A DNA stretch of 64,000 nt, from contig OZ245874.1 in assembly GCA_965229335.1 (NCBI GenBank), positions 3,224,001 to 3,288,000 of the forward strand, read 5' to 3'. Source of the stretch: JAFKFH01 sp017307375 (lineage in GTDB: Bacteria > Pseudomonadota > Alphaproteobacteria > Ferrovibrionales > Ferrovibrionaceae). Shown piece by piece: positions 15,382-24,450 of this stretch. Under the pieces are notes generated by a model. The model worked only from the letters and a program-made list of their open reading frames with translations, ran no database searches and was not told the DNA's origin. The position numbers and the translations under genes were made by a program. Positions within the stretch are counted from its first letter, which is position 1, and every line of letters starts with the position of its first letter.

Positions 15382-16355
15382 GCGCCGCCATCGGCGACCC
15401 AGCGGCTCCAGCGCCGGTGTTCGCCGCCGATCCGTGCCGCCGCAAAACTATGGAAATGGGACAGGAAGGACAGCCGTTCGCGATAATAGGGGCTGTAGGG
15501 ACCGTCCTGGCCGTTCTTCAACTGCATGTCGGCGAGATCGTAATAGGGGCGGACCGTCGCCTGCCTGGCGATGATCGTCTCGAACGAGACCCGGTCGGCA
15601 TTGGCGAGCATGTCGACCATCGCCAGGAAGGTCGTCGTGCGGCCACCGCCATCCAGACAGTGGATGTAGAGCGGCTGGCCGTACATCTGCCCCATCCGTC
15701 CGACCACGAGCATGACGAAGCGGTCGACGTCGGCGTCGGTCGGCCGGAGATGGTCGGTCACCGCAAACCGGATGTAGCGGGCGTTGGTCTGGCTGACCAC
15801 CACGGCTTCGGGCGCCACGTTCTGGACGGTCAGTTCCGGTCCCTTTTTTATCCCGCGGCCGCGATAATCGTCGATCGATGGCGGGGTGACGACCGATTGG
15901 CGCGACAGTTCGGCCAGGCGCTTGCTCTCGGCAGTCTTCACCTGATCGTGCGTCAGCCCCAGGTTGCCCCAATTGTGCTGGGCCAGCCAGGTCACCGCAT
16001 TGCTGTCCAGGAAGCCGTGGCTTTCCTGCCGCAGGTCCATCACCGCAAAAAGCCCGGTCAGCTTGGTCGACGAATTGCGCAGCTTGCGCCAGGCCGCCAC
16101 CGAAAACTGCGCGCCGCCCCATACCGACGGGAGCGCGTCGAGGCCGGTGGTGTCGAGGCCGCGCACCTTCGCGGCGGCATCGATGTCCTGGAAGGTCCGA
16201 AAATTCGGGATGAACGCGTTGATCGCGGGGCTGTCGATCACCAGTGTCGGGTTCCGGGCATCGCGCGGCGGCTGCGGCCAGTTGATCGCCGATGCCGCAC
16301 CCGGAACGGTCAGGCCGGCAATGGCCGTGGCAAGAAAACGGCGGCGGCGGATCAT
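15378..16355 (-). CDS. PTP-like phytase (myo-inositol phosphate phosphatase) with Tat-like signal
   Basis: 325 residues. The N-terminus MIRRRRFLATAIAGLTVPG followed by AASA looks like a twin-arginine export signal (RRRFLA then a hydrophobic stretch, cleavage near residue 23). The mature protein has the cysteine-phosphatase P-loop HCLDGGGRT (Cys233, Arg239), the general-acid segment TDHLRPTDADVDRF (Asp201) and the DLRQESHGFLD segment, all shared with the PTP-like inositol hexakisphosphatases such as Selenomonas PhyA. It should hydrolyse phosphate from phytate or lower inositol phosphates in the periplasm; the substrate is inference, as some relatives act on phosphoproteins. It is divergent from the deacetylase gene with 46 bases between. 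Its stop codon overlaps the -35 of the trp promoter. Confidence 0.83.
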   Translation of the reverse strand: MIRRRRFLATAIAGLTVPGAASAINWPQPPRDARNPTLVIDSPAINAFIPNFRTFQDIDAAAKVRGLDTTGLDALPSVWGGAQFSVAAWRKLRNSSTKLTGLFAVMDLRQESHGFLDSNAVTWLAQHNWGNLGLTHDQVKTAESKRLAELSRQSVVTPPSIDDYRGRGIKKGPELTVQNVAPEAVVVSQTNARYIRFAVTDHLRPTDADVDRFVMLVVGRMGQMYGQPLYIHCLDGGGRTTTFLAMVDMLANADRVSFETIIARQATVRPYYDLADMQLKNGQDGPYSPYYRERLSFLSHFHSFAAARIGGEHRRWSRWVADGGA

Positions 16356-16401
16356 GACGAGGCTGCTTGCATGGGGTGACAGTACGATCGATTCTACCGC
16401 G

Positions 16402-17418
16402 ATGGCGACTCGCAAGCGAGCCAAAGGGGCGGCCAGGCGCCCGAAAATCCCGCCGGCCAGGATGCCATGGATCCTGCTTGGTGCCCTGATCGGTATCCTG
16501 ATGACCGTCGGCGCCGGCCTGGCGCTGTGGCCACGGCCGGCCAAGGAACTGCGCCCGCCCGTCGTCGCGGCCCTGCCGACCCGACCACCGCCGCCGCCGC
16601 CGGCCGCAACCCAGCCCCCAGCAGCTGTGGCAACGCCACCGGAACCGCCGCCGGCCCCCGCGCAATTGCCGGCCCAGTCCCCGACGCTGGCGGCCGCCGT
16701 GCCGCCACCCCCGCCGGCGGTGCGCAAGCCCGCGGTCCCCAAGGGACAGTTGCTGGTCGCGCTGGTCTTCGACGACATGGGCGTCGACCGCAAGCGGTCG
16801 GCCGAGGTCATCGCCCTGAACGGTCCGCTGACGCTATCCTTCCTGCCCTATGCCGAGAAGGTTGGCGACCAGGCCGCGTCCGGACGCGCCCGCGGCCATG
16901 AGATCATGCTGCACCTGCCGATGCAGCCGGAAGGCAACGCCGATCCCGGTCCGCATGCCCTGACGCTGGCCCAGCCGCCGGACGAGCGGCTGAAGCGGCT
17001 CGACTGGAACCTCGACCGGTTCTCGGGCTATGTCGGTGTCAACAATCACATGGGCAGCCGCTTCACCGCCGATGCCCAGGCCATGGTGCCGGTGCTGCAA
17101 GCTCTCAAGGCGCGCGGGGTTTTCTTCCTTGATTCCCGGACCAGCCCGCATTCGGTCGGGCTGTCGCTGGCGCAGCGCGACGGCCTGCCGGCCGTAGGCC
17201 GCGACGTCTTTCTCGACCACGAGATGGCCGCCGCGGCCGTCGATCGCCGGCTGGGCGACCTCGAAGCGGTGGCGCGCCGGCAGGGCCATGCCATCGCGAT
17301 CGGCCACCCGCACGACGTGACGATCGCCGCCGTTCGGCGGTTCCTGGCCGAGATGCCGGGCAAGGGGCTGACGCTGGTACCGGTCTCGACGCTGGTCAGG
17401 CTGGCATCCGACGGATAG
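16402..17418 (+). CDS. Divergent polysaccharide deacetylase family protein (YibQ-like)
   Basis: 338 residues. It has a basic N-terminus, one membrane anchor (about residues 22-44, WILLGALIGILMTVGAGLALW), then a Pro/Ala-rich linker of about 65 residues with runs of Pro, and a C-terminal deacetylase-like domain (about 118-338). The domain starts with LVALVFDDMGVD, then LTLSFLPYAEKV, IMLHLPMQPEG, VGVNNHMGSRFT and IAIGHPHDVTI, which match the divergent (DUF610) branch of the NodB fold. It is anchored in the inner membrane with the domain in the periplasm. The substrate is unknown; in many proteobacteria relatives sit beside murein-hydrolase activator genes, which are absent here. ATG at 16402 was chosen because it gives a normal basic start; in-frame upstream starts run into the divergent phytase gene. 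It converges on trpE with 9 bases between the stops. Confidence 0.83.
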   Translation: MATRKRAKGAARRPKIPPARMPWILLGALIGILMTVGAGLALWPRPAKELRPPVVAALPTRPPPPPPAATQPPAAVATPPEPPPAPAQLPAQSPTLAAAVPPPPPAVRKPAVPKGQLLVALVFDDMGVDRKRSAEVIALNGPLTLSFLPYAEKVGDQAASGRARGHEIMLHLPMQPEGNADPGPHALTLAQPPDERLKRLDWNLDRFSGYVGVNNHMGSRFTADAQAMVPVLQALKARGVFFLDSRTSPHSVGLSLAQRDGLPAVGRDVFLDHEMAAAAVDRRLGDLEAVARRQGHAIAIGHPHDVTIAAVRRFLAEMPGKGLTLVPVSTLVRLASDG

Positions 17419-17427
17419 GGCCGGATT

Positions 17428-18936
17428 TCACCTGTTGGTGCGGCGGGCGAAGCGGACGGCTTCCTCGGCGGCGCGAACCAGGGCGCGGGCCTTGTTCAGG
17501 CATTCCTGGTGTTCGGATTCCGGATTGGAGTCGGCGACGATCCCGGCCCCGGCCTGGACGTACATGACGCCATCCTTGACCACCGCGGTGCGCAGCGCGA
17601 TGCAGGAATCCATCGTGCCGTTGGCCGAGAAATAGCCCATGCCGCCACCGTAGACGCCCCGCTTCTCGGACTCGAGTTCGTGGATGATCTCCATCGCCCG
17701 GATCTTGGGGGCGCCCGAGACCGTTCCGGCGGGGAAGCCCGCACTCAGCGCGCCGATCGCATCGACATCCGGGCGCACGGCACCCTCGACGTTCGAGACG
17801 ATGTGCATGACATGGCTGTAGCGCTCGATGATCATTTTCTCGGTGACCTTGACCGAGCCGATCTGCGCCACGCGGCCGACATCGTTGCGGCCGAGGTCGA
17901 GCAGCATCAGATGTTCGGCCAGTTCCTTCGGATCGGCCAGGAGCTCGGCGGCCAGCCGCGCATCCTCGGCACTGTCGGCACCGCGCGGACGCGTCCCGGC
18001 GATCGGCCGGATCGTGACCGTGCCATCGCGCAGCCGCACCAGGATTTCCGGGCTGGAGGCGACGATCGCGAAACCGCCGAAATCGAGATGGACCATGAAC
18101 GGCGACGGGTTGGTCCGGCGCAACGCCCGGTACAGCGCGAAAGGGGGCAGCTTGAACGGCACCGCCAAGCGCTGGGACAGCACGACCTGGAAGATGTCGC
18201 CGGCGGCGATGTAGTCCTTGGCTGCCGCCACCATCTCGCGATAGCGCTCGGGCGTCGTGTTCGACACGGGCACGGGCGGCGTCGCGGTGGCGAGCGCGCC
18301 ACCCTCGTAGGGGAGCGGCACCGGCCCCTCGATGTCCATCTGCGCGTCGGCGAGGCGCTCGCGCGCCAGCTCGTAGGCGACGTCGGCCGTCACCCGGCTG
18401 TCCGGCCAGACCGGCGTGACCAGGGTCAGCGTATCGCGCACGGCATCGAAGATCGCCATGATCGTCGGCCGCATGAACATGCCGTCGGGCACGCCCAGCG
18501 CGTCCTGCTTGGGTTCCGGCAGCTTTTCCATCAGCCGCACAGTGTCGTAGCCGAGATAGCCGATCAGCCCCGCGGCCATCGGCGGCATCTCGGGCGGCAG
18601 TTCGATCTGCGATTCCGCAAGCAATGCGCGCAGCGACGCCAGTGCACCGGTGCCGGCCGGCTGGAAGGCCGTCAGGTCGCGCCGCGCCTCGCGGTTGATC
18701 TCGACCCGATCGCCGAAGCAACGCCAGATCAGGTCGGGTTTGAGCCCGATGATCGAGTAGCGCCCGCGTACCGCGCCGCCCTCGACCGATTCGAGCAGCG
18801 AAGACCAGGGCTTGCCGCCCGACAGCTTGAGGAAGGCCGAGACCGGCGTCTCCAGGTCGGCGACCAGTTCGGTCGCCACGACCTGGGCGCGCCCGGTGGC
18901 ATAGGTCGCGGCGAAGGCGTCGAACGGCGGCTGCAT
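17428..18936 (-). CDS. trpE: Anthranilate synthase component I
   Basis: 502 residues, normal. With TrpG it makes anthranilate from chorismate, the committed step to tryptophan. The N-terminal regulatory part has the LLESVEGG Trp-binding segment and the later NPSPFMVHLDF segment, both tied to feedback inhibition. The catalytic part has SSPEILVRL, the PIAGTRPRG loop, LMLLDLGRNDVGRV, HIVSNVEG, PAGTVSGAPK and GGGMGYFSANG. It starts 18 bases after the ppiD stop on the same strand, so it is probably read from the ppiD transcript. No leader peptide with Trp codons is seen upstream, in contrast to trpG. Regulation of trpE is therefore likely by feedback inhibition, or by the trans action of the trpL RNA (inference). 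Confidence 0.96.
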   Translation of the reverse strand: MQPPFDAFAATYATGRAQVVATELVADLETPVSAFLKLSGGKPWSSLLESVEGGAVRGRYSIIGLKPDLIWRCFGDRVEINREARRDLTAFQPAGTGALASLRALLAESQIELPPEMPPMAAGLIGYLGYDTVRLMEKLPEPKQDALGVPDGMFMRPTIMAIFDAVRDTLTLVTPVWPDSRVTADVAYELARERLADAQMDIEGPVPLPYEGGALATATPPVPVSNTTPERYREMVAAAKDYIAAGDIFQVVLSQRLAVPFKLPPFALYRALRRTNPSPFMVHLDFGGFAIVASSPEILVRLRDGTVTIRPIAGTRPRGADSAEDARLAAELLADPKELAEHLMLLDLGRNDVGRVAQIGSVKVTEKMIIERYSHVMHIVSNVEGAVRPDVDAIGALSAGFPAGTVSGAPKIRAMEIIHELESEKRGVYGGGMGYFSANGTMDSCIALRTAVVKDGVMYVQAGAGIVADSNPESEHQECLNKARALVRAAEEAVRFARRTNR

Positions 18937-18954
18937 CGGCCTGCTTCCCGGCGG

Positions 18955-20862
18955 TCAGAGCGAGCGGTCGACGACGGCCTGATGGACGTTGACCGGATAG
19001 CGGGCCTTCAGGGCCTCCAGGTAACCGGCCACCACATCATTCGACTGGGCGTTGCCCAACTCCTGGCGTAGCGCGGCGACCTGGGCGTCGTCGGCCTTGT
19101 AGGCCGGCTCGACGATCTCGGTCACGCGGGCGACGATGAACTGGTCCGGACCGAGACCGCGGCCCGACAGCACCTCGTCCTTCTTGGCGCGGAAGACCTG
19201 CGCCAGCAGCGCCGGGGCGAACGGATTGGCAAACGCCCCGGCATCGGCCGCGGCCTGACCCTGGGCGTCGATCGCCGGAGTACGCTGGATCTCGGCCTTC
19301 AGTTCGCCGGCGACCGCGGCAAGGTCGGTGCCACCCTTGATCTTGTCGGCCAGCGCCTTGGCCTGGGCGTCGCCTGCCTTGTCGGCTTCGGCGCGCTTCC
19401 AGTCGGCGGTGACGCGCTCCTTGATCTGGTCGAGCGGGCGCGGCGCTTCCGGCGTGATCTTCTCGACGCGGGCGATCAGCAGGCTGCCGTCGCGCAGTTC
19501 GCTGACCTGCAGGTCGTTCTGCTCGGGCAGTTCGAAGGCCTGGTCGAGCAGTTCGCGCGGCGGCTGCGGCAGGTCGGCAACCGGCTTCTCGTCCGGGCCA
19601 AAGCCGCGGCGATCGGTGGCGGCGATCTTGTGCAGGGTGAAGTTGAAGGCCTTGGCGGTATCCTCGATCGTCGCGCCGCCGGCCAGCCGGTCGTCGATCT
19701 GCGGCAGCAGCTTGGTCATCTGCTCGGCGCCCAGGCGCAGGGCCAGCTCGGTCTTCAACTGGTCCTTGACCTGGTCGAGCGGGGTTTCCGAGCCGGGCTG
19801 GATCGCGGTGACGCGCACCAGATGCCAGCCGAACGGGGTCTGTACCGGGTCGCTGACGGCATCCTTGGGCAGGCCGAATGCAGCCGTACCGATCTCGGCC
19901 GGCAGCTCCGACTGGCTGACCGTGCCCAGGCTCAGTTCGTCGGGCGACCGATTCAGCGTGTCCTTGGCGACGGCGGCGAAATCCTCGCCCTTGGCGATGC
20001 GGTCGCGCGCCGCCTTTGCGGCGGCCTCGTCCGGGTAGACCGCCTGTTCGACGGTGCGCTTTTCCGGAACGCTGAACTGCGCCTTGCGGGCAGCATATTC
20101 CTCGGCAATCTGCTGGTCGTCGATCTTCAGTGTCGCGCCGACCGCCGCGGGCGTCAGCAGCGCGTAGGTGATCGCGCGGTATTCAGGGGCGGCGTAGCGC
20201 AGCTGGTTGGCCTTGTAGTAGTCGGCCAGCTCGCCCTCGGTGGGCTCCGGGATGCGTGCCAGGTTGGCGGCCGGGATCGTCAGGTAGGCGACGATGCGGC
20301 GTTGCTGGCGCAGCTTGTACAGGGTCTCGACGGCGATATCTGGCGGCAGGGCCACGCCTGCGCCGAGCGCGTCGACGATCTGGCTGCGCAGCATGCCGCT
20401 GCGCAGCTGGCTGACGAACATGGCCTCGGTCAGCCCTGCATTGCGCAGCGCCGCCTCGTAGCTGAGCCGGTTGAAGCCGCCCGCGCCGCGGAAGGCCGGC
20501 ATGTCGCGGATCTGGCTGGCGACGGCCGTGTCCGAGACATTGAGGCCGAGGCGCTTGGCCTCCTGGTCGAACAGTGCCTGGTCGATCATTTCGTTCAGCA
20601 CCCGATCGGGTACGCCGAACTGCTTGGCCAGTTCCGGGCTGAGCGCGCCGCCCATCTGGCGCTGCATCGCGTTGAGCTGGAAGCGGTACTGGTCGCGGAA
20701 GGCCATGTCCGAGATTTCGACCTTGCCGACGCTTGCCGCCACGGTGTCGGGCTTGGGCCTGATGTAGTCGCCGATGCCCCAGACGCCGAAGCTGAGAATC
20801 AGCAGAAGCATCAGGACGCGTGCCACCCAGGTGCCGGCGGCAGAGCGCATTTGTTCAAGCAT
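18955..20862 (-). CDS. ppiD: Periplasmic PpiD/SurA-type peptidyl-prolyl isomerase
   Basis: 635 residues. One N-terminal membrane anchor (about residues 13-31, VARVLMLLLILSFGVWGIG) holds a large periplasmic region: a SurA-N-like chaperone domain (about 37-200), a parvulin PPIC domain (about 260-365, with GEDFAAVAKDTL, LGTVSQSELP and VSDPVQTPFGWHLVRV), and a second, non-catalytic parvulin-like C-terminal part. PpiD is a chaperone at the periplasmic exit of the SecYEG translocon; secG is encoded 3.6 kb away. It is divergent from tpiA with a 137-base gap and is followed by trpE at 18 bases. The start ATG at 20862 has GAAGG 5 bases upstream. Confidence 0.92.
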   Translation of the reverse strand: MLEQMRSAAGTWVARVLMLLLILSFGVWGIGDYIRPKPDTVAASVGKVEISDMAFRDQYRFQLNAMQRQMGGALSPELAKQFGVPDRVLNEMIDQALFDQEAKRLGLNVSDTAVASQIRDMPAFRGAGGFNRLSYEAALRNAGLTEAMFVSQLRSGMLRSQIVDALGAGVALPPDIAVETLYKLRQQRRIVAYLTIPAANLARIPEPTEGELADYYKANQLRYAAPEYRAITYALLTPAAVGATLKIDDQQIAEEYAARKAQFSVPEKRTVEQAVYPDEAAAKAARDRIAKGEDFAAVAKDTLNRSPDELSLGTVSQSELPAEIGTAAFGLPKDAVSDPVQTPFGWHLVRVTAIQPGSETPLDQVKDQLKTELALRLGAEQMTKLLPQIDDRLAGGATIEDTAKAFNFTLHKIAATDRRGFGPDEKPVADLPQPPRELLDQAFELPEQNDLQVSELRDGSLLIARVEKITPEAPRPLDQIKERVTADWKRAEADKAGDAQAKALADKIKGGTDLAAVAGELKAEIQRTPAIDAQGQAAADAGAFANPFAPALLAQVFRAKKDEVLSGRGLGPDQFIVARVTEIVEPAYKADDAQVAALRQELGNAQSNDVVAGYLEALKARYPVNVHQAVVDRSL

Positions 20863-20999
20863 CGGCCTTCAACCTTTTGATTCTTCAGTCAAATATGCCA
20901 TCGGACATGGCTTCCGGGGGCGGCGCATCATAGAGGGGTGTGCCCGGCGCCGCAACGGCATGTGGCAATTGCCGCGCGGTTTTGGTAGAGGGCGAGGCC

Positions 21000-21785
21000 A
21001 TGGCAACCATGACCCCCGCGGCGCCGCGCCCGCTGATCGCCGGCAACTGGAAAATGAACGGTACGCTTCAGGCCGGCCTGGCCGAGCTCGGGCTGCTCTC
21101 GGATCGTATCAAGTCGACCCGCGGCCTGCCCGAGGTCGTGGTCTGCCCGCCGGCCACGCTGCTGCACCCGGCGGTGCTGGCGCTGGCCGCGTTTGGCGCC
21201 GCCCAGTCGGTCGGCGTCGGCGGGCAGGATTGCCATGCCGAGGCCAAGGGCGCCCATACCGGCGACATCTCGGCCGATTCGCTGCGCGACATTGGCTGCG
21301 CCTATGTCATCGTCGGCCATTCCGAGCGTCGTGCCGATCACGGCGAAACCGACGCGGCCGTCGAGGCCAAGGCGCGAGCGGTCCATGCCGCCGGCCTCAC
21401 CGCGATCGTCTGCATCGGCGAAACCCTCGACCAGCGCGATGGCGGTCGGACCCTCGACGTCGTTTCGCGCCAGATCGCAGGTTCGGTCCCGGCGGGCGCC
21501 ACCGCGGCCAACACGGTCGTTGCCTACGAACCGGTCTGGGCGATCGGCACCGGCCGCACGCCGACCGCGGACCAGGTCGCCGAGGTGCATGCGCGGCTGC
21601 GCGCCGACCTGGTCGCCCGCTTTGCCGACGGCGCGGCATTCCGCCTGCTCTATGGCGGTTCGGTCAAGGCGTCGAATGCGGCCGAACTGATGGCTGTGGC
21701 CAATGTCGACGGTGCGCTGGTCGGCGGCGCCAGCCTCAAGGCCGAGGATTTCTGGCCGATCGTCGAGGCCAAGATTTCGCGCTGA
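21000..21785 (+). CDS. tpiA: Triosephosphate isomerase
   Basis: 261 residues. It interconverts dihydroxyacetone phosphate and glyceraldehyde-3-phosphate in glycolysis and gluconeogenesis. The catalytic set is visible: Lys in AGNWKMNG, His in IVGHSERR, Glu in AYEPVWAIGTG, and the phosphate-binding LLYGGSVKASN and LVGGASL. ATG at 21000 follows GAGGGCGAGG; ATG at 21009 is a close alternative, and an in-frame start at 20940 would add a Cys-rich leader not seen in the family. It opens the conserved plus-strand order tpiA-secG-pyrG-kdsA-eno-ftsB-pdhABC, interrupted here by extra genes. Confidence 0.96.
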   Translation: MATMTPAAPRPLIAGNWKMNGTLQAGLAELGLLSDRIKSTRGLPEVVVCPPATLLHPAVLALAAFGAAQSVGVGGQDCHAEAKGAHTGDISADSLRDIGCAYVIVGHSERRADHGETDAAVEAKARAVHAAGLTAIVCIGETLDQRDGGRTLDVVSRQIAGSVPAGATAANTVVAYEPVWAIGTGRTPTADQVAEVHARLRADLVARFADGAAFRLLYGGSVKASNAAELMAVANVDGALVGGASLKAEDFWPIVEAKISR

Positions 21786-21885
21786 GTTCTACAAGGCCGC
21801 CTCGTTATTGCCATCTTGGCCCGGCAAACCTGACACGGCATGATGACGTGCCGGGTGCCGGCGCCAGGATGAGGTGGCTCAAGAC

Positions 21886-22698
21886 ATGTGCCGTTGGCTT
21901 GCTTATGCCGGATCGCCGGTCTATCTCGACGAAGTCCTGTTCAAACCCGCCAACTCCCTGATCAGCCAGTCGCTGCATGCGCGCAAGAGCCATGTGGTGA
22001 CCAACGGCGACGGCTTCGGCCTCGGCTGGTACGATGCCAAGACCGAGCCCGGCCTTTATCGCGACGTCCGGCCGGCGTGGAACGACGACAACCTGAGGTC
22101 GCTGTCCGAACAGATCCGGTCGAACCTCTTTTTTGCCCATGTCCGCGCTTCGACCGGCACCTCGACCAGCCGGGCCAACTGCCATCCGTTCCGCCACGGG
22201 CGCTGGCTGTTCATGCACAACGGCCAGATCGGCGGCTTCGACAGGATCGCCCGCGATCTCGATTTCATGATCTCGCCCGAGCTCTACCGCCAGCGCCAGG
22301 GCAATACCGACAGCGAGACGCTGTTCTTCCTGCTGCTCACCTTCGGCCTCGAGCGCGATCCGGTCACCGCCTTTCGCCTCGCCGTCGAACGGGTCGAAGG
22401 CGCGATGGCCGAGGCCGGCGTGACCGACCCGTTGCGCATCGCCGCCGCGGTGACGGATGGCGAGCGGATCATCGCCCTGCGCCATTCGACCGACCGCCAG
22501 TCGCCGACGCTGTATCATGGCATGGCGACCGGCGTGCGCGCCGCCGACGGCCAGACCTGCTGTGTCAGCGAGACCGGCTCGCTGTTCGTTTCCTCCGAAC
22601 CGCTCGACGCCGAAATCCGCAACTGGACGCCGGTTGCCGAATCCAGTCTGCTGGTCGCCGAAACCGGAAAGGTGAAGGTCGAACCCTTCCGGCACTGA
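21886..22698 (+). CDS. Class II glutamine amidotransferase (YafJ-like)
   Basis: 270 residues. Translation from ATG at 21886 puts Cys at position 2 (MCRWLAYAGSP), the N-terminal nucleophile of Ntn-type amidotransferases once Met is removed; the in-frame GTG at 21874 would block this, which decides the start. Other family marks are GDGFGLGWY, FAHVRASTGT, NCHPFRHGRWLFMHNGQI and GNTDSETLFFLLL. These proteins release ammonia from glutamine; in this stand-alone YafJ/EgtC group the acceptor or amide substrate is usually unknown. It sits between tpiA and an acyl-CoA synthetase with 15 bases to the latter, so those two are likely cotranscribed. Confidence 0.88.
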   Translation: MCRWLAYAGSPVYLDEVLFKPANSLISQSLHARKSHVVTNGDGFGLGWYDAKTEPGLYRDVRPAWNDDNLRSLSEQIRSNLFFAHVRASTGTSTSRANCHPFRHGRWLFMHNGQIGGFDRIARDLDFMISPELYRQRQGNTDSETLFFLLLTFGLERDPVTAFRLAVERVEGAMAEAGVTDPLRIAAAVTDGERIIALRHSTDRQSPTLYHGMATGVRAADGQTCCVSETGSLFVSSEPLDAEIRNWTPVAESSLLVAETGKVKVEPFRH

Positions 22699-22713
22699 CA
22701 AGCGGGAGGAGTC

Positions 22714-24312
22714 ATGGACATCGTTTTCGACGCGTTCGCCGCAAGTGCCGTGGCGGCGCCCGACAATGTGTTTCTGCGCGTGCCCGAAGGACCGGGGCGC
22801 GTGGCCGGGGACTGGCGTTTTGGCCGGGTGCGCGAGGCGGTCGACAGCCTGGTCGAAGCCTATCGGGCCGCCGGCTATGGCCACGGTCATCGCGTCGCCC
22901 TGCTGCTGGGCATGCGGCCCGATTTCTTCATCCATTTCCTGGCGCTGAACCGCCTCGGCTGCGGCGTGGTGCCGATCAACCCCGACTACCGGCATGACGA
23001 ACTGCTCTACCAGATGGAGCACAGCGAGGCCGACCTGGCCGTGGTCACCGCCGATCGCCTGGCCGACCTCGAGCGGGTCGCCGGCGAACGGCACAAGCCG
23101 TTGCCGGTGGTCGATGCCGACCGCCTGCCGGACCGTCTGCCCGGACCGGCGCGGCCGGCGCCGCATGGCGGCGCGCCCGGCCCCGACACCGAATGCGGGC
23201 TGCTCTACACGTCGGGTACCACCGGCCGTCCGAAGGGCTGCATCCTCACCAATTTCTACTATCTGAATGCCGGTGCGTGGTATCGCGACATCGGCGGGCA
23301 TCTGGCGGTTCATCCGGGTCGCGACGTCTTCTACAACCCGCTGCCGCTGCACCACATGAACCATCAGGCGGTGACCGCGACCTGCGCCATGCTGACCGCG
23401 AACTGCCTGGTGCTGCCCGAGCGGTTCTCGCCGGCCCGCTGGTGGCCCGAGATCGTGGCAACCGGGGCGACGCTGATCCATTATCTGGGCGTCGTGCCGC
23501 CGCTTTTGTTGAACCAGGCGCCGGTGCCCGAGGAGCGGCTGCACCGCGTCCGCGCCGGGCTGGGTGCCGGAGTCGATCCGGAATTGCACCCGGTGTTCGA
23601 GCGGCGTTTCGGCTTCCCGCTGGTCGAGGTCTGGGGCATGACCGAGACCGGACGCATCTTCGCCGACAATCGGGAGCCGCGCCTGGTGACGACCCGTGCC
23701 TTCGGCCGGGCGGTGCCGGGGCTGGAGGCACGGATCGTCGACGAGGAGATGCGCGATACCGGGCCGGGTGTGCCGGGCGAGTTGGTGGTGCGTCATTCCG
23801 CTGCCGAGCCGCGCAAGGGCTTCTTTGCCGGCTATCTGAAAAATCCCGAGGCGACCGAGGCCGCCTGGGCCGGCGGCTGGTTTCATTCCGGCGACGTCTG
23901 CATGATGGACGCAACCGGGATGATGTATTTCGTCGACCGCAAGAAGAACATCATCCGCCGGTCGGGCGAGAATATCGCCGCGGCCGAGATCGAGGCGACC
24001 TTGCAGGTCCATGACGATGTCGCCCAGGTCGCGGTGCTGGCCGTGCCCGACCCGCTGCGCGAGGAGGAGGTGATGGCCTGCATCGTGCCGATGCCGGGCG
24101 TGGCGGGCGATGCCGTGCTGGCCGACCGCCTGTTCGCCTGGGCCAACGACCGGCTGGCCTACTACAAGGCGCCGGGCTGGTTCCTGTTTCTCGACGACCT
24201 GCCCAAGACGTCGACCCAGAAGGTGCAGAAGGCGCAGATCTTTGCCGCTGGCGAGGATCCACTGGCCCGCCCCGGCGTCCTCGACTACCGCGGCCGGAAG
24301 AAACGTGGCTGA
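22714..24312 (+). CDS. AMP-forming acyl-CoA synthetase (carnitine-CoA ligase-like)
   Basis: 532 residues, ANL superfamily. The P-loop-like motif is LLYTSGTTGRPKGCILT (about residue 165), followed by the VWGMTETG motif, the WFHSGDVCMMD motif with the Asp that binds the ribose, the hinge DRKKNIIRRSGENI and the C-terminal catalytic Lys in KTSTQKVQK. It activates a carboxylic acid with ATP and transfers it to CoA. The sequence resembles the crotonobetaine/carnitine-CoA ligase branch, but the acid is not deducible. An excellent ribosome site (GGGAGGAG) precedes ATG at 22714, 15 bases after the amidotransferase gene. Codon use matches the neighbours. Confidence 0.9.
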   Translation: MDIVFDAFAASAVAAPDNVFLRVPEGPGRVAGDWRFGRVREAVDSLVEAYRAAGYGHGHRVALLLGMRPDFFIHFLALNRLGCGVVPINPDYRHDELLYQMEHSEADLAVVTADRLADLERVAGERHKPLPVVDADRLPDRLPGPARPAPHGGAPGPDTECGLLYTSGTTGRPKGCILTNFYYLNAGAWYRDIGGHLAVHPGRDVFYNPLPLHHMNHQAVTATCAMLTANCLVLPERFSPARWWPEIVATGATLIHYLGVVPPLLLNQAPVPEERLHRVRAGLGAGVDPELHPVFERRFGFPLVEVWGMTETGRIFADNREPRLVTTRAFGRAVPGLEARIVDEEMRDTGPGVPGELVVRHSAAEPRKGFFAGYLKNPEATEAAWAGGWFHSGDVCMMDATGMMYFVDRKKNIIRRSGENIAAAEIEATLQVHDDVAQVAVLAVPDPLREEEVMACIVPMPGVAGDAVLADRLFAWANDRLAYYKAPGWFLFLDDLPKTSTQKVQKAQIFAAGEDPLARPGVLDYRGRKKRG

Positions 24313-24450
24313 GCGTCGGGCCTTGAGGATCGTGCATGCCGGCCATATCTGGTGTGTCGATCAAGATCGTTGCCCGATCAGCCCGGCGGGTGTAAAAGCC
24401 CGCGGTCGCGCGGGGATTCCGATTCAAGGCCCTCGCGGAAAGGGAAAACC

